DNA of 64,000 nt from CAWGCA01 sp963820955 (GTDB lineage: Bacteria > Pseudomonadota > Gammaproteobacteria > Chromatiales > Chromatiaceae): the NCBI GenBank assembly GCA_963820955.1, contig CAWGCA010000042.1, positions 1 through 64,000 of the forward strand, given 5' to 3'. Positions 1 to 9,038 of this stretch are shown here, in pieces. Numbering within the stretch: position 1 is the first letter of the stretch; the number at the start of each line of letters is the position of its first letter. The translations under genes and the position numbers were made by a program. Below the pieces are notes generated by a model. The model did no database searches. It was given only the letters and a program-made list of their open reading frames with translations, and had not been told where the DNA came from.

Positions 1-1
1 C

Positions 2-931
2 GCTTTCTTGTGTTTTTATCTGGGCGCAGCAGCCAACAACGCGAAGATCTACTATTTTGTCCTTTTTCTACTCTGGTCGGCACTTTTACTGGCGTTTGGA
101 GCCATCTTTATCAAGTGGCGAATAGGGCTTTTAGACTTCTCTCGGAGCGGCATCAATAAGAAGGCCTCTGATCTCGCAGGGGAGGTATTCCAGTTTCGAG
201 GCATGCTGATCGGGGGGGTCTGCTGGGGACTGCTGTTTGCTTCCTTTCCGTTTCTCTTTGGGAGTTACGGAAAGACCCCTGCTCTGCAGCTGGGGTTGGC
301 GATATTTCTGTTCTCGCTCAATTTGATCACCGGCGCGACATTAGTGGCCCTGATTGCCCTGTTGCGGCGGAGTTGGCAATTGGCGGAGTTGAGTACAACC
401 ATAACCCTTTTTTCCCGGTCTACACGACTCAGTACGGATTACATAGCGCTGTTGCGAACAGTGACCATGATCGCGGCGGCTCACATCCTGCTGGTGCTAG
501 TCAGTGTCTCATTTTCCCCGTTTCCCACTCCCTGGTTGCTGATTTTCTCGATCTTTTCCATCTCCATTCTGCTGGTCATCTATTTTGTTCCGCAGATACC
601 GTTGAAGAGACGGCTGGAGGCGGAGAAGATTGAACTGATGGAGCGGATCGGTTCCGCCAAGACGCAGATTCTGCACTCGGAATTGACACCGCCGGCACTC
701 GAGCATTTGGGAAAATTGAACGCCCTGGAGGAAAAGGTGGGCAATGCCAGCACTAGCCTGTCCCGTCGGGATGATAACTGGGTAAAGTGGTCGGCGCTAT
801 TGACCGGCTTCTTGCCTTACGTTGGCATCATGTTGACAGCCCTGGGCGCATCCTCAAAAGACAACGCTTTCGTCAAAACGCTCTCTGATATGCTACCGGT
901 ATTGAGGGTGTTGTTTGAGATACCTGACTAA
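2..931 (+). CDS. Multi-pass membrane protein, 5' end probably outside the window
   Basis: The reading frame is open from the first bases of the window, so the protein is probably cut at its N-terminus. A TTG at position 8 would be the first possible start inside the window. About 309 codons are visible. Hydrophobic segments lie near residues 15-36, 65-88, 93-120 and 150-195, and a charged stretch that looks helical follows near residues 200-255. A last hydrophobic stretch sits near residue 265. I do not recognise a family and assign no function. The stop overlaps the 3' end of the convergent hydrolase gene by 4 bases. Confidence 0.6.
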   Translation, partial: AFLCFYLGAAANNAKIYYFVLFLLWSALLLAFGAIFIKWRIGLLDFSRSGINKKASDLAGEVFQFRGMLIGGVCWGLLFASFPFLFGSYGKTPALQLGLAIFLFSLNLITGATLVALIALLRRSWQLAELSTTITLFSRSTRLSTDYIALLRTVTMIAAAHILLVLVSVSFSPFPTPWLLIFSIFSISILLVIYFVPQIPLKRRLEAEKIELMERIGSAKTQILHSELTPPALEHLGKLNALEEKVGNASTSLSRRDDNWVKWSALLTGFLPYVGIMLTALGASSKDNAFVKTLSDMLPVLRVLFEIPD

Positions 932-1776
932 CTCGACGCAATGAATGACTCTAGGAGTTTCAGCAGCGATTCCGGCTGCTCCTCCTGAGGAATATGACCG
1001 CATTCGGCCACGATCTCCAGGCGGGATCCCTGAATATCCTGCTCCAGTCTTCGCCCGCTGGCGATAGGTACGATCCGGTCGTGGTCGCCCCAGATCAGCA
1101 GGGTCGGGATGTGGATATTTCGATAGCGGGAGACGATGTCGTCGAATTCCCGGGGGATGATCTGCAGGGCAGTCGCAATGAGCGCCTTTTGGCCGTCGCT
1201 TTGCCGTAACGGCGCGGCATAGTATCCGATAGATTCCGGAGTGATTTTTCGGCCATCGAAATAGGCCATGCGTAACACCAGATAGGACAGCAGTCGGGCA
1301 GGCAACGAGGTCAGACCCAGCCGCCCCAGCCAGGGGCGTCTGAGTATCCGGATAAAAATCGGCAGTTTCTGGGGATAGGCGATGCTGCCGATCAGGATCA
1401 GTCGCTCGATCGTCGTATTCGACTCTTCCAGCAGCGACAGGGTGATGAGCAGCGCCGTGCCACCGCCGAAGGAGTGGCCCATCAGGGTCAGTTGCGTGAG
1501 TCGCTGCTGTTTTATAAAACCGATCACTAGTCTTGCCTGGTCATGCAGACTGTAGGCCTTGTCATCCGGTTTGGCGGAATCTCCGTGCCCTTTCAGGTCG
1601 AGCATCCACACCTGATGTGACCGGGCCAGTGACGGCGCGATGAAACGCCAGTTAGCCCTGTTGGCGCCAAACCCGTGGAGCAACAGGATTGGCTTGCCCG
1701 ATCCCTGGACCGTATAGCTCAGTTCGACGCCCTCTCTTTCCGACTCACCCTGAATAACTGCCGTGGAGTCAACCAT
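928..1776 (-). CDS. Alpha/beta-fold hydrolase
   Basis: This 282-residue protein has an alpha/beta hydrolase layout. An HGFG oxyanion-hole motif lies near residue 34, the nucleophile elbow GHSFGG near residue 100, a GDHD acid loop near residue 230 and a catalytic histidine in AECGHIPQEE near the end. The substrate cannot be read from the sequence; candidates are small esters or other carboxylic derivatives. No signal peptide is visible, so it is probably cytoplasmic. Its start overlaps the end of the upstream MinD-like gene by 8 bases, which implies translational coupling. Confidence 0.85.
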   Translation of the reverse strand: MVDSTAVIQGESEREGVELSYTVQGSGKPILLLHGFGANRANWRFIAPSLARSHQVWMLDLKGHGDSAKPDDKAYSLHDQARLVIGFIKQQRLTQLTLMGHSFGGGTALLITLSLLEESNTTIERLILIGSIAYPQKLPIFIRILRRPWLGRLGLTSLPARLLSYLVLRMAYFDGRKITPESIGYYAAPLRQSDGQKALIATALQIIPREFDDIVSRYRNIHIPTLLIWGDHDRIVPIASGRRLEQDIQGSRLEIVAECGHIPQEEQPESLLKLLESFIASS

Positions 1777-2863
1777 TCATTGCCTCTTTCGATCCCAGCA
1801 AGTGGGCATAGTAAGTGGCGGCGAGCAGGGCCGCACGTTCATCCGTCGGACTCGAAATCGGGGTTGGGGTCGGTTCGTCTATTGGGGTGTCCAGGCTTGC
1901 GTTTAAGGCGTTTTTATCAACCGTAGATCCGGTTGCTGCAGTCGATTCCCGGTCCCCGGATGAGCCCTGCTCCTGGGGCAGGCTCAGCTTCTCGAAAAAA
2001 CCGCTGAGGCTGTGGTCAGGCGTTGGGTCCTGATCCAGGAGTTGCCGCAACCTATTGGATATGGCGGTCAGGCACTGGCTGAACATGGCCTGGGGCTGGC
2101 GCAACAGAATTGGCTGCTGAACCGATGAGGATTGCGCCAACTCCGTGTCGGACAGGGCATAACCAAGGTATCGAATCTCCAATTGAAGCGACTTGGCTGC
2201 CGTCTGCTTGAACTGTTTGAAGGTGTCGTGTGCTTCAGGGAGGTTTGCGACCTTGTTGACGATGACGAACAGCGGATGGCTGAAATAGTAACGTTTGAGT
2301 TGCTTCAGCAGAGAGAAGGCGTCGCTCAGGGATGCTGGCTCCGGTGTTATGGTCAGGATGGTGTAAGGAGCGGCCAGTAGATATTGTATCAGGGTGGTAT
2401 CGATACTCGCTGCGGTATTGATGATCAGGTAGTCGAAACGCTGCTCGAGTAATTTTAACGTCGCAAGCAGGCGTTGCTGTTGTTCGGCGGCGAGATGGAT
2501 AAATTCCCCGATACCCGCGGCGGCGGAGATTACTTTTATCCCATCAGGGTCTACGCTCAACAGTTCATCAATGGATTTGTCCTGCAGCAGCAGGTTCTGC
2601 GGCGTGAATTTGGGTGACAGCCCCGGCATGATGTCGGCGTGGGCTGTGTCGGTTTCCGCATCGAACAGGCAGACCCTTTTCCCTCGTCGGGCCAGGGCGA
2701 TGCCTAGATTGACCCACAGGCTGCTTTTCCCAACACCGCTTTTGCCACTTGCCAGGGCAATCACTCGCGCCTGTGGCTGTATTACGACGGGTCTTTCGGC
2801 AGCGGACGCAGCCGTAGCGACGGTGACGCTGGATAGCTCCCGCGGAATGCTGGAATCGGTCAT
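1769..2863 (-). CDS. MinD/ParA-family P-loop ATPase
   Basis: This 364-residue protein has a deviant Walker A motif (SGKSGVGKSS, residues 39-48) with the signature lysine of the MinD/ParA/FlhG group. A switch-like FDAETD motif (about 68-73) and an INTAAS segment follow. The ATPase core ends near residue 285. The rest is a low-complexity tail rich in Ser, Thr, Pro and Asp. In this family ATP-dependent dimers position cell structures, as MinD or FlhG do, or segregate DNA. No min, flagellar, par or chemotaxis gene is beside it, so the cargo is unknown. It is divergent from the HDOD sensor kinase gene, with a 61-bp gap. Confidence 0.8.
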   Translation of the reverse strand: MTDSSIPRELSSVTVATAASAAERPVVIQPQARVIALASGKSGVGKSSLWVNLGIALARRGKRVCLFDAETDTAHADIMPGLSPKFTPQNLLLQDKSIDELLSVDPDGIKVISAAAGIGEFIHLAAEQQQRLLATLKLLEQRFDYLIINTAASIDTTLIQYLLAAPYTILTITPEPASLSDAFSLLKQLKRYYFSHPLFVIVNKVANLPEAHDTFKQFKQTAAKSLQLEIRYLGYALSDTELAQSSSVQQPILLRQPQAMFSQCLTAISNRLRQLLDQDPTPDHSLSGFFEKLSLPQEQGSSGDRESTAATGSTVDKNALNASLDTPIDEPTPTPISSPTDERAALLAATYYAHLLGSKEAMNG

Positions 2864-2924
2864 TTTTTTGTTCCGGAATCTTCCGAGTGCGCTCGGTTAA
2901 AATTCTCTTATTTTCATTGCGTTA

Positions 2925-5084
2925 GTGAAGAAATCTGTTAAGCTCCATAAAGCTATGGTTGGCATCTCTACTATTAACGCAAAAGGTTTCGATGTTGGTC
3001 AGCTCCCATCGATTCCCCAAGTATTGCTCAGATTAATCGAAGCCTGTCACAAAGTCGACGTCAGTTTCGAAGAGCTTGCGGAAATCATACAGAAGGATGC
3101 TGCGCTGAGCGCAAGGATTATTGCCGTGGCCAACTCGGCGGCCTATGCCCAGTGGAACGAGATAAAGGATTTCAACCGTCTGCTGGTGGTCTTGGGTCTG
3201 AACACCATAAAGACTATTGCCATCACCTCCGTGGTACATCAGTTTTTTTCCCGCTTCAATCCCGAGTTTGGTCGCTGGATGGGTCGGTTCTGGCGCGGCT
3301 CGCTCAGCTGTGCTTACAGCGCGAAATCGCTGGCCCGACTGACCGGCTATGAATCACTGGATGAGGCCTATCTGGCCGGATTGCTGCATAAGATCGGGCA
3401 ACTGGTTTTCGTTAAAAAAAATCCGGCGGAGTACCCGGAGATACTGCTCAATACCGAATTTGAAAAGGAATTGATCACGCGGGAGCAGGAGCTGTTCGGT
3501 GTGACCTGTGCCGAGGTTGGTGCTTTCCTGATCAGCGAATGGGACCCGGACTCCTTTATCAGCGATGCCGTGCTTTACCAGTACGAGACGGCAGAGGCAG
3601 TCCTGGACAGTCCCCGGCTGGTGAAGCTGGTCAATATTGCGCACAAAATGAGCGAGTATTGTCTGTCATCAGACGAGTTGTATGCGCAGGCGGATCTACT
3701 GTTCGGTTTGACCGAGCCTGTCATCGATGATCTGCAGCAGGAGGTTCGAGCCAGCGTAACCCAGGCGGCGGAAGGGCTCGGGATACAGTTGGATCAGACA
3801 GATCAGGAAGGGTACGAATTTTATACCGACAGCGAAGAGGTGCGATTGGAGTTGGCGAAAAAGGTGCGAGAGTTTGCACTGCTTGACGGGGTTCAGCAGC
3901 ATCTCAATGCAACGGATCAGTTGGAGGATACCCTGGAGGCGATGTTCCAGGGACTTAAGATCCTGTTTGGCCTGTCCCGTTCCATCTGTTTCCTGTTTGC
4001 CGAAGAGGGCGACTATCTGCAGGCGGTTGCCGCCAGCCGGGGAGAGCGAGACCGTATCGGTGAGTTTCGTATTCCGTTCAAATCGGGGCGGAGTCTCGTC
4101 GCTCAAGCACTAGTTGAAGGCTCGGTGCTGTCCAGCTTTGAATCCATCCCTGCGCCTGTCTCTTCCGTAGTTGACGGGCAGATCAGCCGATTGCTGGAGT
4201 CGGACGGGATGCTCTGTGTTCCCCTCTACCGGAAAGGCCGTGATATCGGAGTGGTGGTAGCGGGGGTGAATGCCCGCGCCAGCCGGGAGCTGATAGATCA
4301 GAAGGGGCTATTGAGTAATTTCGCTGGAGTGGCATCCAACGCCCTCTATCATCGCCAGCTGCAGATCCAGGATCGTAAGGAGGTACTGGAGCAGGAGCGC
4401 GAGCGTCAGCATGGGAAGGTCATAAGGTTGGCCCACGAGGCCAACAATCCGCTTGCGATCCTGAAGAATTATCTGCAGGTTTTATCGCTTCGCCTAGGGG
4501 AGGACAGAGAGATTCAGGATCAGCTTGCTGTTCTCAACGAGGAGATAGAGCGGGTGGCGAATATCGTGCTGCGGATGCGCGATGTAACCAGCAATGGTGA
4601 TCCGTCGCGGGGAACGGTGGATCTAAATGAACTGATACAGGGCCTGCTCGGGATATTCCGCTTATCTCATTTCAACAGCCAGGGGATCAGTGCGCAGCTT
4701 AGCCTGGACCCGGCACTGCCACTGATTGTCACCAACCGCAACAGTATTAAACAGATCCTGACCAATCTGTTGAAGAACGCGGTCGAAGCCCTGCCGCAAG
4801 GAGGGGTGGTGTCGCTTACGACCCGCGACCAGATCAATCTGGACGGCAGGCAGTATGTCGAACTGAAGATAGCAGACAACGGGCCCGGGATCCCCGGCGA
4901 TGTGATGAGCAATATCTTTCGGCCGGTTAAGACCACCAAGGGTAGGCATCATTCGGGCCTGGGTTTGGCGATCGTAAAGAATTTGCTGTATGAGCTGGGC
5001 GGATCAATCAGCTGTCGTAACAAAAAAAAGGGGGGGGCAGAGTTCGTAATTCTTCTGCCACGGGAACTAGAAAAACCACAATGA
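2925..5084 (+). CDS. HDOD-GAF sensor histidine kinase
   Basis: The order is an HDOD domain (about residues 20-230), a GAF-like segment (about 320-475) and a histidine kinase core. The phosphoacceptor is probably H504 in the AHEANNPL motif. The ATPase domain shows an N-box (NLLKNAVEAL), DNGPGIP and a GLGLAIVKNL G2 box. No transmembrane segment is seen, so a cytoplasmic sensor is likely. The start used is GTG; an ATG ten codons downstream (position 2955) is an alternative. Nine bases after the stop a response regulator/cyclic-di-GMP gene begins, probably the cognate output. Fusion of HDOD to a kinase suggests sensing of a metabolic or nucleotide signal, which is an inference. Confidence 0.88.
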   Translation: MKKSVKLHKAMVGISTINAKGFDVGQLPSIPQVLLRLIEACHKVDVSFEELAEIIQKDAALSARIIAVANSAAYAQWNEIKDFNRLLVVLGLNTIKTIAITSVVHQFFSRFNPEFGRWMGRFWRGSLSCAYSAKSLARLTGYESLDEAYLAGLLHKIGQLVFVKKNPAEYPEILLNTEFEKELITREQELFGVTCAEVGAFLISEWDPDSFISDAVLYQYETAEAVLDSPRLVKLVNIAHKMSEYCLSSDELYAQADLLFGLTEPVIDDLQQEVRASVTQAAEGLGIQLDQTDQEGYEFYTDSEEVRLELAKKVREFALLDGVQQHLNATDQLEDTLEAMFQGLKILFGLSRSICFLFAEEGDYLQAVAASRGERDRIGEFRIPFKSGRSLVAQALVEGSVLSSFESIPAPVSSVVDGQISRLLESDGMLCVPLYRKGRDIGVVVAGVNARASRELIDQKGLLSNFAGVASNALYHRQLQIQDRKEVLEQERERQHGKVIRLAHEANNPLAILKNYLQVLSLRLGEDREIQDQLAVLNEEIERVANIVLRMRDVTSNGDPSRGTVDLNELIQGLLGIFRLSHFNSQGISAQLSLDPALPLIVTNRNSIKQILTNLLKNAVEALPQGGVVSLTTRDQINLDGRQYVELKIADNGPGIPGDVMSNIFRPVKTTKGRHHSGLGLAIVKNLLYELGGSISCRNKKKGGAEFVILLPRELEKPQ

Positions 5085-5093
5085 GGGGCGTAG

Positions 5094-7328
5094 ATGAAAA
5101 CCTCTGTTTCATGGCTGGGGACCAGTTTCAATCCCTGGGGTGAGCAACACCATGGAGAGGTAAAACCGGGTGTCGATAGCAAGGCGCGTGTGACCATCGC
5201 TGACAGTGCAGCGGCCACCATTCTGATAGTGGATGACAATACCAGGATGCGCCAGAGTGTGCGGGATCTGCTGCTGGCCTATGGTCACAACTGTCTGCTG
5301 GCAGCCGGGGGGGAGGAGGCCTTTGAACTCCTGTCCCAGCACAATGTGGACCTTATGCTGCTGGATCTGAACATGCCGGGTATGGATGGCTATCAGGTCA
5401 TGCAGCAGGTTGGCGAGCATTTTCCGAATTTGGATATCATCGTCCTCAGCGGTGAAACTACCTTTGAAAGTGCCACCGAGGTACTGCGCTTGGGGGCGCA
5501 GGATTTTTTGCGTAAACCCTATGTTCCGGATGAATTGCTACGAGTCCTCGGCAACGTGCTTCACAAGCGCTGTCTGGAGCACAATATCCGGGAGGTGCAG
5601 CTCCGTCTCAAGGCTTCTGAGCAGCGCTACCGCTTTATCGTAGACAACTCCCCGGACATCATCTACATGCTCGACGAGAAGGGTTGTTTTGTCTTTATCA
5701 ATGAGCGTGTTTCCAGCCTGCTCGGTTACGATTTGTATGAGGTGCTGGGCAGGCATTACTCCGAATTTGTGTTTAAGGAGGATATTGACAAGGCAAGATT
5801 TGCCTTCGATGAGCGGCGGGTCGGTCGCAGAGCCAGCACCAACGTTGAGCTGAGGCTGGTGGCTAAAGACCCCTCTCTCCCCTACCGTCATTTTGAATCG
5901 CATTCCATCGATATTGAATTGACTGCAATGGGGGTCTATTCCAGCCAATCCGGTAATCAGGCAGGGCATTTCGTCGGGACATATGGCGTCGCACGGGATA
6001 TCAGCGAGCGCAAGCGGGCGGAGGAGATCATCAATTTTCAGCTCTACCATGACCCACTGACCAAATTGCCCAACCGGGCCCTGTTTCAGGACCGTCTCAA
6101 GCTGGCGCTGTCTCAGGCACGCCGAAGAACGAGCACCCTCGCTGTCATGTATCTGGACATGGACAGATTCAAGATTATCAACGATTCGCTGGGGCATCTG
6201 GCCGGCGATCAATTACTGCAGATGGTGGCATCGCGTCTGCTCGCCTGCCTCAGGGATTGCGATACCCTGGCCCGGGTGGGAGGGGATGAGTTCAATCTGC
6301 TGGTGACCGATGTCGAGGGCAGAAAAGATGCGGCGATGATCGCGGAAAAGATCATGCGGAAATTCCGGGATCCGGTCGTGCTGGAGGGTTACGAGGTATT
6401 CGTCAGCTTCAGTATCGGGGTGGCACTGTATCCCGAAGACGGGCAGTCCATGGATATCTTGATAAAGAGTGCCGACAGGGCCATGTATCACGTAAAGGGT
6501 CGTGGCAAGAACGGCTATGAGTTCGTGTCCGACAATATGATCGGGGTTCATCAGCAGCCACTATCCCTGGAAAACGGAATCCGGCGGGCGTTGGAGGAAA
6601 AACAGTTTGAGCTCTTTTTTCAACCCCAGTTTGATGTCTGCGACGACAGGGTATGCGGCATGGAGGCCCTCGTCCGCTGGCATCATCCGGAGCAGGGTCT
6701 TGTCATGCCCGATGAGTTCGTTCCGCTGTCGGAAGAGACGGGGCTCATTCTCGATCTCGGCTGCTGGGTGCTGGATGCGGCATGCCAGGAGCTTCGGCGC
6801 TGGATCGATCGGGGGCTGACTGGGGTTGTAATGGCGGTCAATATCTCGGCGGCTCAGCTGGAACAGCCCGACTTCGAGCAGAAAATCGTTGCTGCGTTGG
6901 AACGGCACGGCGTGCCGGGCGGGCTGCTGGAACTGGAGATCACCGAGAACGTATTGATGCAGGATATGGACCAGGCGGTCTCCAAGCTTCAAAGGCTCTC
7001 GGCATGGGGAGTGCGGATAGCGGTGGATGATTTCGGTATCGGCTACTCTTCGCTCGGTTATCTGCAGGCTTTGCCGCTGAATACCCTGAAGATCGACCGT
7101 TCATTCATCAGTGAGATTCAGGCGCCTGAGGACAGGAATTCTATCATCACAGCGGTTTTCGCAATGTCCAGGGAACTCAATCTGGAGGTCGTTGCAGAGG
7201 GCGTGGAAAACGATAGTCAGTTAGCATTTCTGCGCATGTTGGGCTGTTCAAAGGCTCAGGGTTTTCTGCTGGGTCGTCCCGCGACAGCGGAAAATGCGAG
7301 GCAACTGCTGCAACAGCGCCTGGCTTGA
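5094..7328 (+). CDS. Response regulator with REC-PAS-GGDEF-EAL domains
   Basis: This 744-residue protein has a receiver domain (about residues 40-160, phosphoacceptor D91 in LLDLNMPG), a PAS domain (about 175-310), a GGDEF domain (intact GGDEF at 396-400) and an EAL domain (EAL at 524-526, DDFGIGYSS at 645-653). An RDCD inhibitory I-site lies five residues before GGDEF, so product inhibition by cyclic di-GMP is plausible. Both catalytic signatures are intact, so it could make and degrade cyclic di-GMP. A good ribosome-binding site (AGGGGC) sits just upstream, overlapping the end of the kinase gene. Phosphotransfer from that kinase is inferred from adjacency. Confidence 0.92.
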   Translation: MKTSVSWLGTSFNPWGEQHHGEVKPGVDSKARVTIADSAAATILIVDDNTRMRQSVRDLLLAYGHNCLLAAGGEEAFELLSQHNVDLMLLDLNMPGMDGYQVMQQVGEHFPNLDIIVLSGETTFESATEVLRLGAQDFLRKPYVPDELLRVLGNVLHKRCLEHNIREVQLRLKASEQRYRFIVDNSPDIIYMLDEKGCFVFINERVSSLLGYDLYEVLGRHYSEFVFKEDIDKARFAFDERRVGRRASTNVELRLVAKDPSLPYRHFESHSIDIELTAMGVYSSQSGNQAGHFVGTYGVARDISERKRAEEIINFQLYHDPLTKLPNRALFQDRLKLALSQARRRTSTLAVMYLDMDRFKIINDSLGHLAGDQLLQMVASRLLACLRDCDTLARVGGDEFNLLVTDVEGRKDAAMIAEKIMRKFRDPVVLEGYEVFVSFSIGVALYPEDGQSMDILIKSADRAMYHVKGRGKNGYEFVSDNMIGVHQQPLSLENGIRRALEEKQFELFFQPQFDVCDDRVCGMEALVRWHHPEQGLVMPDEFVPLSEETGLILDLGCWVLDAACQELRRWIDRGLTGVVMAVNISAAQLEQPDFEQKIVAALERHGVPGGLLELEITENVLMQDMDQAVSKLQRLSAWGVRIAVDDFGIGYSSLGYLQALPLNTLKIDRSFISEIQAPEDRNSIITAVFAMSRELNLEVVAEGVENDSQLAFLRMLGCSKAQGFLLGRPATAENARQLLQQRLA

Positions 7329-7409
7329 GCCGCCATCCCGGATGTCTCGCGACGGGGCTGCTGCGGTCGTGTAATATCAACGCTTTTCGTTCTTTGCTCT
7401 GAGGTTTTT

Positions 7410-8345
7410 ATGTCGGCGCTGATCTGTGGTTCGTTCGCCTACGATACCATCATGGTTTTCCATGATCGCTTCAAAAACCATATTCTGCCGGAACAGGTGC
7501 ATATCCTGAATGTGGCCTTTCTGGTACCCGACCTGCGCCGCGAATTCGGTGGCTGCGCCGGAAATATCGCCTATAACCTGAAGTTGCTGGGTGGCGAGGG
7601 TAAGCCAATGGGGACGGTTGGGACCGATTTCGAGCCTTACGCCGAGTGGCTGGAGCAGTGCGGGATCAATCGTGAGCATATCCGGGTGGTGGCAGGTGAA
7701 TACACCGCCCAGGCCTATATCACTACTGACCAGGATGACAATCAGATCACTGCCTTCCATCCCGGAGCGATGAATCAGGCCCATCTTAACCGGGTAAGCG
7801 ATGCCGAAGGCTGCACCCTGGGGATGGTCTCGCCGGACGGCCGGCAGGGCATGATCGAACATGCAGAGCAGTTTGCGCAGGCGGGCATTCCATTTATCTT
7901 CGATCCCGGACAAGGAATGCCCATGTTCGGGGGTGACGAGCTGAAGGGCTTCGCCGAGCAAGCGAACTGGCTCGCGTTCAACGACTATGAGGCCAGGTTG
8001 ATGGAGGAGCGTAGCGGAAAGTCGCTGCGACAACTGGCACAGATGGTGGATGCGGTGATCGTCACCCGGGGTGGAGAGGGGTCCGATATCTACACCCGCG
8101 ACAAGGTCTATCAAATACCGGCTGCCCCCGTAGTCAGAGTGGAAGACCCTACCGGTTGCGGTGATGCCTACCGAGCCGGACTGTTGTACGGCCTGATGAA
8201 TGGTATGGACTGGGAAGTGACCGGCCGCATCGCGGCGCTGATGGGTGCGATCAAGATCGAACAGGCAGGTACCCAGAACCACGACTTCACCCTGGGAAGC
8301 TTTCAACAACGATTCCAACAGGCCTTTGGCTATTCGTTTGCCTGA
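7410..8345 (+). CDS. PfkB-family carbohydrate/nucleoside kinase
   Basis: This 311-residue ribokinase-fold protein carries a FGGCAGNIAYNL substrate-binding segment near residue 50. The PfkB signature DPTGCGDAYRAG near residue 250 contains the catalytic aspartate and anion hole. It would phosphorylate a sugar or nucleoside with ATP. The closest type I recall is the adenosine-kinase-like PfkB group, but substrate identity is uncertain. A GAGG ribosome-binding site precedes the ATG. It stands between the signalling pair and the molybdenum-cofactor genes without obvious operon links. Confidence 0.85.
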   Translation: MSALICGSFAYDTIMVFHDRFKNHILPEQVHILNVAFLVPDLRREFGGCAGNIAYNLKLLGGEGKPMGTVGTDFEPYAEWLEQCGINREHIRVVAGEYTAQAYITTDQDDNQITAFHPGAMNQAHLNRVSDAEGCTLGMVSPDGRQGMIEHAEQFAQAGIPFIFDPGQGMPMFGGDELKGFAEQANWLAFNDYEARLMEERSGKSLRQLAQMVDAVIVTRGGEGSDIYTRDKVYQIPAAPVVRVEDPTGCGDAYRAGLLYGLMNGMDWEVTGRIAALMGAIKIEQAGTQNHDFTLGSFQQRFQQAFGYSFA

Positions 8346-8474
8346 GTTGGTGACCGGGTAGACAAACGGTTGCTGTTTTGGATAAGCGAAAACCCCGGCA
8401 ATTTAGTGTTTGAACTGGTCCGGTTTATTTGCGTTCATTGACGCCTTACTTACTCAATCCTACAAGAGGATGTC

Positions 8475-8993
8475 ATGACAGGACATTACGACGATTCCGG
8501 CTTCACGCCGTTGAATATTGCGGTCCTCACTGTCTCCGACACCCGTACCGAGGAGACCGATCAATCGGGTAAAATCCTTGCGCAGGGGGTGGAAGACGCC
8601 GGCCACAGGTTGGTGGAGAAGGCGATCGTAAAGGATGATGTCTACCAGATGCGTGCCGTTTTTTCCCGCTGGATAGCGGATTCTGAGATAGATGTTGTCA
8701 TCAGTACCGGCGGTACCGGCATCGCCGGCCGGGACAGCACCCCGGAGGCGGTCCTGCCTTTGCTGGACAAACCGATCGAGGGTTTCGGCGAACTTTTCCG
8801 TGCCGTCTCAATGGAAGAGATCGGCGCATCCGCAATTCAGTCCCGGGCGGTCGCCGGCCTCACCAACCAGACGTTGATTTTCTGCCTGCCCGGTTCGTCC
8901 GGCGCTTGCCGAACGGGTTGGGGTAAAATTCTGCAACAACAACTGGATCACCGCACCCGGCCCTGTAATTTTGCTCAGATGTTTCGGGCCTGA
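8475..8993 (+). CDS. moaB: Molybdopterin adenylyltransferase-type protein MoaB
   Basis: This 172-residue protein has the MogA/MoaB fold. The nucleotide-binding motif STGGTGIAGRDSTPEA lies near residue 77, with TVSDTR near the N-terminus and CLPGSSGACRTGW near residue 140. The family adenylylates molybdopterin before metal insertion. The length matches E. coli MoaB (about 170). The ATG follows an AGAGGATG ribosome-binding site. It leads a cluster with moeA and moaD 45 bases downstream. Confidence 0.93.
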   Translation: MTGHYDDSGFTPLNIAVLTVSDTRTEETDQSGKILAQGVEDAGHRLVEKAIVKDDVYQMRAVFSRWIADSEIDVVISTGGTGIAGRDSTPEAVLPLLDKPIEGFGELFRAVSMEEIGASAIQSRAVAGLTNQTLIFCLPGSSGACRTGWGKILQQQLDHRTRPCNFAQMFRA

Positions 8994-9038
8994 GGTTGGG
9001 AATTGTACCGTCGTCGCAGCTGGGAATGAGACCAATTC

